From: Rodentolepis nana | Taxonomy: Eukaryota > Platyhelminthes > Cestoda > Cyclophyllidea > Hymenolepididae | Reading direction: 5' to 3' | DNA length: 28,326 nucleotides | Assembly: GCA_900617975.1 (NCBI GenBank) | Contig: UZAE01012454.1 | Coordinates: 1 to 28,326 of the forward strand | Shown: positions 20,405-28,326 of the stretch, one piece after another | Layout of the letters: each line of letters begins with the position of its first letter | Numbering within the stretch: the first letter of the stretch is position 1 | Notes under the pieces: generated by a model | What the model was told of the DNA's origin: nothing | The model's database searches: none | Seen by the model: only the letters and a program-made list of their open reading frames with translations | Program-made: the position numbers and the translations under genes

Positions 20405-22667
20405 ATGCAAAGAAATTTTTCTTCAATATGGCTCCCCAGCCAAGCAGACCCTAGAACCGCTAATTATCCTCTAATGAATAGCTTTTGGCCCACTGCCCTA
20501 ATATCTCTCTTTTACGTTGTTGGGGTTTATACTTGGGTTAAAATCGCCGCTCCAAAGAAAAAGAAGACAGGAGCATCAAACGGGCATACAAACAACGGGA
20601 ATGTATCCAACGGAATTGCGCTAAAACCAGCCCCCCCTAAATTTGATCTCCTCAAGTGTCTGATGGTGATATATAACTTCTCAATGGTTATGTATTCTTT
20701 ATACATGACTGTTGAAATAACTCATCTTTTATATATTTCTGATTATGGCTTGGGTTGTGTGCCATTCGATCCAACTGATAACGAATTACAACGACGTTTC
20801 GTCTTTATGGGATACATGTTTTACTTCTCCAAATTTTTGGAACTCCTCGATACTCTCTTTTTCCTTCTCCGAGGCAAATTTGACCAAGTCACTTTCCTCC
20901 ACGTGTTTCATCATGGCGCTATGCCTCCTTCAATTTGGTGGGGAATAAAGTACTCTCCTGGTAAGATTTTTGGATCTAAACTTCATTCAAACTTCTTTAT
21001 GGATGCTACTTTGCATTGGCTTTGTTTTTTTCTCTTACCCACTGGAGTTATCTGTCTCCAGATAGTTATTTCAATCGCTCTTTTAAACTACGAGTTTTTG
21101 ACACGTGTAATTGACGCTCTGGTTGTTTTGTTGCATTAGTTTTTTTTTCATTCCATAGATTTTGTTTTGTGTTTGCTTAATAGGCTTTTCATGCAATGTT
21201 AAGCTCTTGTCTAATGCAGGTTTCGAAATTTAATTTAAATATGGTGGCTTACTTCTTGAGTCGATTTTGTTTGTTGAGCCTGCAAGTGCTCAAACAGTCA
21301 CGTATTAGCCTGCTTAACTGTGTGCTGCCTATTTGTGGAAGTAGCTAAACTCTTCATTTGTGCGTATTATATGGGAAGGGGGGGGGTGGTGGTTGCCATT
21401 ACCTGCTTTGTTCTCTCTACTGGATTGAAACCAAATAAGCACATCTCTATGAGATACTCCTATCCGTGCTTTTTTGTACATCGTTTCTTGAAACACGCTT
21501 TCCCCGATTATTGAAAGCTCGGTGGTGAGCCTATGCACTCCTTAATCGCCTTAGATATGACCTCGTTTCAAAATTTTGACTTCAAATTGTATTTAGAAGA
21601 GCTCGAAACTATTCATCGCTTTTCTACCTTATTTTGATCTCTCAAGCTGTTTTTGTACCTTAACGTAAAATGAAATCTGGGTTGGGCAACGGCTTATTCA
21701 CTACCACTACCGTTAGTTATCATTTAGCTTGGGGGGCTGCTTACAAATCAATTAGTTAGATAAAAGTGGTCTACTTAATGAATGTAGTGAATACATTACT
21801 GTTTTGGCTGCATTTATTGGCATAAAATCTCGAATATTGTGTTCCCTTTAATACATGTGTTGGTAAATAACGATCTTCCATTACTTGATTGGCCAACTTC
21901 TGCTTTATCGTCATCTACGTTTCTACGTAAGATATTCAAACGCAAGAATCTTGTCTAGAGATGGCATTCAATTTACCTTCACGACTCGAACCAATTTAAG
22001 ATCCCCGGACTGACTAAAATGCCATTCATCGCCAATTAAACGGAGGCGTTCTCTTGGAAATCGGTTTGGGCTCCTTAAAAGAATGCCCTCGCTTGCTCCC
22101 GTGCATCTAATGCCAGTAAGCATAAAAGTGGATTACTCGAAAGACCTCGGGCAACATATTTTTGGCAATTCAACTTTTTGGAACTCTTAATCACCTCGTT
22201 AATGGGACGTATTTGATTAGTCTATATGCTGAATTAAACTACTCTCTGGACGTTTCCTTATTCTAGGTGGATTAGTGTTCATATTTCCGTTGGCAAACAG
22301 CGCTGTGCATGTGATAATGTATTTCTACTACGGTATGTCCGCTCTGGGTCTCTATCGTTACTTGTGGTGGAAGAAGTACCTCACTGCCCTCCAGATGGTC
22401 CAGTTCTGCATCTTCATTGTGCATCAAGGTCAAGTGCTAACCCCTATCAATTGGGATTGCGATTTCCCAAAGGTCTTTCCTTTAGCTATTGTCGTCTACG
22501 CAATTATCTTCCTATTTCTCTTTGGCAATTTCTACGTTCAGGCATACTGGCACAGAATGCGATTGGCTAGGGTCATTGTTGAACAGCAAGCTGCCGCCTC
22601 GTTGCACAAGGATTCAGCCGACGCCAAAACGAATTGCAAGGACCATAAACATAAGAAAGCAGAGTAA
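20405..22667 (+). CDS. Very-long-chain fatty acid elongase, ELOVL1/7-like (2 coding exons, 318 aa)
   Basis: 3-ketoacyl-CoA synthase of the ER membrane that adds two carbons from malonyl-CoA to long-chain acyl-CoA. Coding exons are 20405-20960 and 22267-22667; the GT-AG intron splits the codon of G186. Family motifs appear in order: KFLELLDT (143-150), the histidine box HVFHH (166-170), HVIMYFYY (200-207, preceded by N196), then YLWWKKYLTALQMVQF. Several hydrophobic segments fit the seven-helix ELOVL fold. HVFHH followed by MPPSIWWGIKYSPGG resembles ELOVL1/7 more than ELOVL2/5 or ELOVL4, so the likely substrates are saturated or monounsaturated chains; this is inference. The C-terminus KKAE is a classic di-lysine ER-retrieval signal. 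Residues 51-70 form an unusual Lys-then-Asn/Gly-rich loop after the first membrane segment. The start ATG lies 3 nt after a strong 3' splice site. Parasitic flatworms are known to lack de novo fatty acid synthesis, which would make elongation of host lipids important. Confidence 0.95.
20961..22266 (+). other. ELOVL intron 1 (1306 nt)
   Basis: Begins GTAAGA and ends TTCTAG. The exon 1 frame stays open for 59 codons into the intron before TAG at 21137-21139, and this part is very hydrophobic. A G9 run is present at 21378-21386. Nothing else recognised. Confidence 0.85.
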
Positions 22668-22969
22668 GTGGACTACAATTGACCGACACTGAAGGCACTT
22701 TGGATGTCTCGTTTTTACCATCCCTCCTTCTCTCCTCCACTGTAGGTGATTGAATCTTAATCTTTCTGTATCTTGGACACTTATGCACATGAGTGTGTGT
22801 ATAAGAATATGACGCCTTGTTTCAGATTCTTCGCTTTTCTCTTCTGATCCTTTCCCGTACCCCTGTTTAGGACATTTATTTCCCACACTTTGCCTTTTTT
22901 GTGACCTCAATCACTACCCCAAGTGATGATTCCTCTCCCTTTCCCTCTATGCATGTTTGCTTGTGTAAA

Positions 22970-22975
22970 AATAAA
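22970..22975 (+). promoter_or_regulatory. Candidate polyadenylation signal AATAAA for ELOVL
   Basis: Canonical AATAAA 303 nt downstream of the ELOVL stop codon, the first on this strand after the gene. Position and match make it the likely 3' end signal. Confidence 0.5.
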
Positions 22976-24987
22976 CAAGGATTCCATTTGAGATGGGTCT
23001 GATTTCAAATGCTTCTTTGGTCCTAATTGTGGTGAGGTCAGTCCATTGATCTTTGAGGTAGTTCATTTCAATCCAATTAGACGTGAGGGCCATACATATA
23101 GAACTCCGTTCCTGACATGCTCTGAAATTAGAGCTTAATGACGTCGTTTCCATAACTATTTCAACTAAACTATGGCGGTCGGTTCATTTTTGTTCTTGTA
23201 CAAATTGGTCCAGAGTAAGTTGTGGCTTTTTCGTTTCGTGAAATATAGTAATATTAGTCGCGAAAGAACTATCAATCAGACGTTTAAGTTACAAGTAGGC
23301 ACAAATTGCAAGAATTGAGGTTCAATTTTGAAAGAATGCAGTTTCAACTGACAACTGTTAAGCTACTTTCCACTTTAAAAGGGGTCACTTTTCTTTCCTA
23401 TTTACATTCCAATCGTGCCTGCATCGACGGTAAGATGGTGTCGTTTGATGACGTATGCTAATTATCTTGATTTGCTATTTACCATAATAGAAATCGATGA
23501 TAGTGAGATGGAATTTCCCTGTTTTTCGAATTATAGTGGCGTTCATTACTAGCTTACCTGCTGAATAAAATGTACATGTTGACCGTGAAATCAGTAATAA
23601 GTGTGGAAATCCATTTCATTCATTCCTTTGAGAAGTAATCATTTACTATTCAAATAAAAATTTATAGTTGCCAGAAGTACAATCTTCGAATTTTAAAGTT
23701 CACTGAAATTCCAAGGTTTTAGTTCAGATGTGTGTGAATTTTAGTTCGGTCTCGGCTTGGTTAGTAAGGATTCCAAATTTGAACATAATACTGAAAGGCA
23801 AATTGTGCGTTCATTAGGGTTTCATAAACCCCTATTTCTATTTTACAAAAGTCCACTTTTAGAAGAATATAGGCTGGGTGATGGTGCCAATCCCATTTTC
23901 ACATCCACGTAAGAGTAGTCCCGGTTAATCTGATATGCTAAGAGGATCTGCTTCTCTGTATAGATAATGGTCGAGGAAGGATGACTTCCTAATTTATTTA
24001 TCTAACACCCCCCCCCCTTCGTTCTCTTCGGGATACAGAGGTGGAATCAGTTAACCTTAACGGCTGCAACCCTNCCCCCCCCCCCCACCCCCACCCTCCC
24101 ATATTGGATGATGTTCAATTTCTAATTTGGTACTATTCTGGAATATTTAAGAGGATTACCGACCTTTCCTTTATATTAAGGTTTGAATTTTTATTAGTAC
24201 TCGAAACAGTGTCGGTTATCTTTGCAGATGGGGCCAGTTTATTGATCCAAAGAACAGTTTCAATCGGTGTTAGGGGAAACTAAGTTGCTTGGGCCTAGAT
24301 TTAATGTTTTCGACCCTTGGGTCCTTTTAAATGCATTGATGGTGACTCTAAGATTTGGGAAATCATTAATGAAGCGTAGTATTCCTGTTTCCTGTCAATC
24401 TGGATAACTCTAAATTTATTGATTGTACACAGGTAGTAGATGTAGTGGCATACAGTTGGTACGTCTGGTGTAGTTAATGCTGTTATTTGTTAACCATAGT
24501 AGGTGATTATAGTGACAAGCTGAATGCATTTGAGGATAGGGGTAAGGCCAGGTACAATAGGTTTGGGTCTACTGTCCCATTGGTCGCCAAGATATATTAT
24601 TGTAAAATCACCACAAATAAAGGTCATGTTGAATATGTCACATGATATATTTGCCAACAGTTATTGTTATTTAAATTATTTTCACGTTTAATGTAATTAA
24701 GGGGGGGGGAGGGGATAGAACATGAGATGAGCATGACAAGTAGTTTGCTCGAACAAACGCGTAGAGAGGAAAATGTACGAGTGACCTTGGAAGTCGTTCT
24801 AATATAAACTAAGCCCATTGAGGGGAGACTTGGAGCCTCTTTACTAAGAAGTACTTCTACCTTTCAACTCTTGGTCAATACTAAACAATGCGCTGATCAG
24901 CAGTAATTTCACCGAAGCAGATAAGCCCCCTCAACTTGTCAATCTATACTTTTAAAATTCCTAGTAATAATGAAAAAGACTTCTTGA
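22976..24987. other. Intergenic DNA downstream of ELOVL
   Basis: No gene recognised. It includes C-rich tracts at 24008-24017 and 24067-24100, with the ambiguous base at 24074, and a G9A G4 run at 24701-24714. A short minus-strand frame at 22947-23153 has no family resemblance. Confidence 0.5.
24008..24100. repeat. Poly-C tracts containing the only ambiguous base
   Basis: A run of ten C at 24008-24017 is followed by a second C-rich tract at 24067-24100 with N at 24074. Low-complexity sequence, probably of uncertain length in the assembly. The 80-codon plus-strand frame read across it (24041-24283) should not be taken as a gene. Confidence 0.85.
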
Positions 24988-25572
24988 TTAGGTATTTCTC
25001 GACTAATCAATGTTCATATGTTAAAGCAACTTCAAACTGCTCCAACTGGAATTAAGTCACCTTTGATATCAAGAGCCATTTATATGATCGACTTACGTGT
25101 AATGGAAAAAACGCGAATCTGGAATATCCAACATTTCAAGCGAATTGCAGGTCAAGTTGCATGGAGGAAAACCAGAAATTGGGATAGGACAGATCGACGG
25201 TTCCGCCTTTCCCTGAAAGTAGATAGGAGGAAGATAAAGAAAACATCTGTCCTACATACTGGACCTAAGTCTTGTATTATGGTACTATAAGTTAAATGCA
25301 ACTCAATTTCAAGAACTATATATTATTTTTTCATTTCGGAAACGCAAGCAATATTACGTTACTGGCTTGGGAAACTTGAACGGATTAATCCATCTTTAGC
25401 AAGACAGGTCTATCAACAAGGACACTTCCAATATTACAACTCTGAGCCATTGCGTAAACTTACAAATTCACGAAGTGGATATGAAGAAGGTAACAGTTGG
25501 AACCAATTTTACTCCACTCTCGGTGTAAATGCTGCAGGTCAAACCGGTGTCCAGTTAGGTTCCGTGGAGTGA
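24988..25572 (+). pseudogene. Coding-like frame of unknown family, interrupted once
   Basis: One reading frame is open from 24988 to 25572 except for a single TAA at 25288-25290. The 5' part, with ATG at 25018, is Lys/Arg-rich (for example QVAWRKTRNWDRTDRRF). The 3' part, without ATG, contains ILRYWLGKLERINPSLARQ and HFQYYNSEPLRKLTNS, ending VQLGSVE and TGA. The 3' part in particular has balanced, protein-like composition. I recognise no domain. Possibilities: a terminal exon with its acceptor near 25300-25345, two exons around a small in-frame intron, a pseudogene with one stop, or chance. Confidence 0.3.
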
Positions 25573-27284
25573 ATATAATTTTTATTTATATAGTCTGCCT
25601 ACTGTCTCCACATCATGATTCTTAAACCTCCTACCTTACTGACCTTGGATTGCAAACTCAGACGTAAGAGTGACTCAATAATTAGTCCTACTATTACACT
25701 GGCATGTGCCATTTAGCGATGTTCCCGCTAAACACGTTTCTTAAAGGGGTTTGGTGCAGGGAGACAGACAGACCAAAGTTAATAGATGCAGTGCTTACAT
25801 TGTGTAGAAGGCTGAGCACTTTCGATTGATTTTTTTATAAATCATCCACACCTTTTTATCCAAACGGGGATGCACTTGATCTCAATTGAGGTATTGGTTT
25901 ACGACAGTCCTGCCTTATTCTTCATTCTCAAGTTCGAATTAACTGCAGTACAGTGGATTCAGTTAACAATTATTTGCCACCAGTAGTGATGAACTTTCTT
26001 TCAGTATTACAACATATATGGGATGATTGAGCACTTATAAAGTCTATTAAATATTGAACCACAAGATAGCCTTAACCCTAAATATTCTCCTTCCTACTGC
26101 ATTAATCGGTATCTACATTCGAAGTGATTGTACTTCTGTTTGGCACCACGAAATTCTTATAATATAAGAATGGGGATTTTAGGATCGAGTTTTAATTTTT
26201 TAAACAAGTGCGCTCTAGTGAAGTACACCATTGTTGATGTACCTTTCCATTAAGTTCGAAACACACAAGGTCAGATGTTCTAAAGTGATAGCAATAATTA
26301 CCCTGGTTGAACTTTAAAAATGCTCAAACAGAGGAATGGTTATTCTGATAAATCAACCATGAACTGCTATGGACTTTTCTGGAACATTCTTCTATGGAAG
26401 GTTGCCATATGTGTGAGATACTGATCCACTCAACACCACTTTTACTAGTATGAACCACGTAGACAATTCCGAGAAATATTATTCATTGATTTTTTTTTGA
26501 AAAAATGACAATTTGAAAATGAGGATTTTTCCCAGTCTTACCATTAATTTATATACTGGTTGCTAGTCAAGGTTGCCTATGAGGGGTACCTATCGAATTG
26601 GAAGAGATGAATTTGATTTTTCGATGAACTACATACACTTGTCACTATTTCACCTAAAACATTGTTTTTTTGGGGGCCATGTTTTGTGACGGTGTGAACA
26701 CGATTGTTGGTGTATGCATTGTAACAGGTTCCACCATTGCATCTGCCACTTAATTATTCAACTCGAGTGTATTGGGGCATTTATTTCCCATTATTTGTGA
26801 AGGTAGTGCATATCTTATACCGGATGAATGGTGATTTTGAAAGGACCGTCATATTGTGATAAAAATGGAATCAAGGTTGAGTGAATCTACTTTTAACTCC
26901 TCCTTTGAACTCTTAGGCTAGGGATAATACCTAACTTTGCCACTCCTTCGTCATATTTCAAAGAATCAACTAGCGACGGGCCTTGACAATAGACCTGGTT
27001 GCCTGCTTGTTTTATAATTATACTGGAATTGTGATTTGTAAACAAGTTTTCAAAGTATGACAACAGTGTGAGCAACGCGAATAGCAGCATTATTTTCTCG
27101 CTTTTTTAAAAAAGCAATCTTTAAAATGGAGATTTTGGAGATATTGGAATTATTGCCCAAGTGTTTCGGTAGGCATTCATTTAAACTTTCACAATTTGTT
27201 TTGGTGTTTACTCGTCAATGGCCAATGAAATCAAGACTGCGAGAGAGGTAAGCACGAGTAGAACATTAAAGGAATGGAAGTGTA
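25573..27284. other. Intergenic DNA, no recognised gene
   Basis: AT-rich, with only short open frames. No RNA gene, transposon or repeat unit was identified by eye. Confidence 0.45.
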
Positions 27285-27303
27285 CGCACACACACACACG
27301 CAC

Positions 27304-27346
<43 letters not shown>

Positions 27347-27380
27347 CACACACCCACACACACACACACACACACACACG
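27285..27380. repeat. CA/TG dinucleotide microsatellite
   Basis: About 96 bp of (AC)n with a few CG or CC interruptions (ACGC, ACCC). The His/Thr-rich frames read across it are artefacts of the repeat. It is long enough to be polymorphic. Confidence 0.97.
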
Positions 27381-27620
27381 TAGCATTTCATATAAAAGTG
27401 AGGACAAATCTGGATACCTTTCAAAGTTGGTGATTGAATGGTTAAATATTAATTGTTGTTTTGCAAAAATTTAAAAATGCTGAGGATAAGAATAGTGGGG
27501 TATTAATATCTAAGACCTCAAGAGAAAATTTTACTTGAGCTCATAGTTAATCGGATCAACTGCATTTCAAGATTTCACATTCATCACTCTCTTGGTCCAA
27601 TTTTCTCTGAATGAAATATT

Positions 27621-27731
27621 CTAATAACTATCTACAAATGATGAATAGCTTTGAGAGTTGGTAGCTGCAGCAATCTTCTGTGGCACCCTTTTAGCTGGAC
27701 TTTCTTGTTTTATCCGGTTTATTGCATGCGC
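27621..27731 (-). CDS. Candidate terminal exon of an unidentified minus-strand gene (partial, 36 codons plus stop)
   Basis: On the minus strand, CCTTTTTAAG (acceptor ending at 27732) opens into a frame reading INRIKQESPAKRVPQKIAAA and ending SSFVDSY with TAG at 27623-27621. The strong acceptor, codon-boundary start and protein-like composition suggest a last exon. A donor-like CCGTG/GTAAGA at the right edge (GT at 28321-28320, minus strand) could close an exon of the same gene. I could not trace a certain exon between them and recognise no family. Confidence 0.3.
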   Translation of the reverse strand, partial: AHAINRIKQESPAKRVPQKIAAATNSQSYSSFVDSY

Positions 27732-28326
27732 CTTAAAAAGGATTTAGTTTAATAAGAAATAGAAATGAAAATGATACGTTTTTAGGCACAAATTGGTCGA
27801 TTTAACTTTAACGACACAATTTCATGCGCTTGAATATTAGTGAGAAACGACAACATGGAGTTTCTCGTTCAGTCTCAACCGGCACGGCCTGTTTTCACGA
27901 CTACGCGCTGAAAATAATCGAGTCTTCAGACCTAGAAGATACATACGCCGGTGATCTCTAAACTACTTCTCAGAAATTCATTACTTTAAAATCTATAAAG
28001 CAAAACAGACACCCTAAAAGCAGCCATTTATATCAGTTTGTGGAAAGTGTGATTACGGAAAGGTAGGCCCATTTTAACTCTTGAGAACCACTATCTATAA
28101 TTCTTGCAAATACGCCTTATAACTGGGCTTTAAGACCAGGGAGATAGTATGGACTAAACGACGATAACCACAAATCGGAGTAGGCGGACATGCATTCGAA
28201 TGTATTGATTTTCAGGTAGTATGTCACTGAAAGCTATGCACTATCACCCCTCCAAACGGTATTTTAATGCGGCCTTATGATTTAGGGGACTTAGATTAAG
28301 AATTTGTCGTCAATATCTTACCACGG
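27732..28326. other. Right-edge region, possible introns or exons of a gene continuing beyond the window
   Basis: Contains the donor-like site at 28320 on the minus strand and an acceptor-like ATTATTTTCAG ending at 27908 that opens a 22-codon minus-strand frame. It also contains a 45-codon plus-strand frame with ATG at 27824 and TAA at 27959-27961 (includes HDYALKIIESSDLEDTYAG). The two strands make competing claims and neither can be settled here. Confidence 0.25.

Noticed and set aside
23054..23061. TGAGGTAG, identical to the let-7 seed region
   Set aside because: I could not find a complementary arm within about 100 bases, so no precursor hairpin.
24041..24283. 80-codon frame with Pro/His run and an unknown residue
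   Set aside because: Crosses the C tract with N, so frame is uncertain, and the rest has no recognisable similarity.
27218..27474. His/Thr-rich frames over the CA repeat
   Set aside because: Translation artefact of a dinucleotide microsatellite.
1..28326. CRISPR array, bacterial operon or phage content
   Set aside because: The window is eukaryotic with spliced genes; no spaced direct repeats or bacterial signals are present.

Overview
The window is eukaryotic nuclear DNA, AT-rich (roughly 64% A+T by eye), with three intron-containing protein genes that I could rebuild exon by exon with consistent splice phases. The mix of very small introns (39, 41 and 45 nt) with introns of about 1 kb, single-lipoyl-domain DLAT, and strong 3' splice sites only a few bases upstream of two start codons suggest a lophotrochozoan, most likely a parasitic flatworm (cestode or trematode). 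That organism call is an inference, not something the sequence proves.

Layout. 1-2759: AT-rich flank holding one copy (59-305) of a dispersed repeat. 2760-8475 (+): nine-exon gene for mitochondrial dihydrolipoyl acetyltransferase (DLAT, pyruvate dehydrogenase E2), 498 aa. 9165-14656 (-): twelve-exon gene for the nucleotide excision repair endonuclease XPG/ERCC5/Rad2, 880 aa. It is tail-to-tail with DLAT (stops 690 bp apart) and carries a U12-type AT-AC intron at 9572-9723. A second, oppositely oriented copy of the dispersed repeat lies in its intron 9. 14657-20404: a 5.7-kb divergent intergenic region with CCAAT (NF-Y type) boxes near both flanking genes, a perfect-armed hairpin and a tRNA-like fragment. 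20405-22667 (+): two-exon gene for a fatty acid elongase of the ELOVL1/7-like type, 318 aa, ending in the ER-retrieval signal KKAE. 22668-28326: mostly non-coding, with a poly-C tract containing the only ambiguous base, a CA microsatellite, and two coding-like segments of unknown identity (24988-25572 on + and 27621-27731 on -). The latter may be the last exon of a gene extending past the right edge.

The three genes do not form a pathway. DLAT makes acetyl-CoA in mitochondria, ELOVL lengthens acyl-CoAs in the ER, and XPG cuts damaged DNA in the nucleus. The most interesting observation is the minor-spliceosome intron in XPG: a textbook ATATCCTTTT donor, a TTCTTTAACT branch site and an AC acceptor join the reading frame exactly where a conventional reading fails. 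I recognised no CRISPR array, rRNA gene, intact tRNA gene or autonomous transposon.
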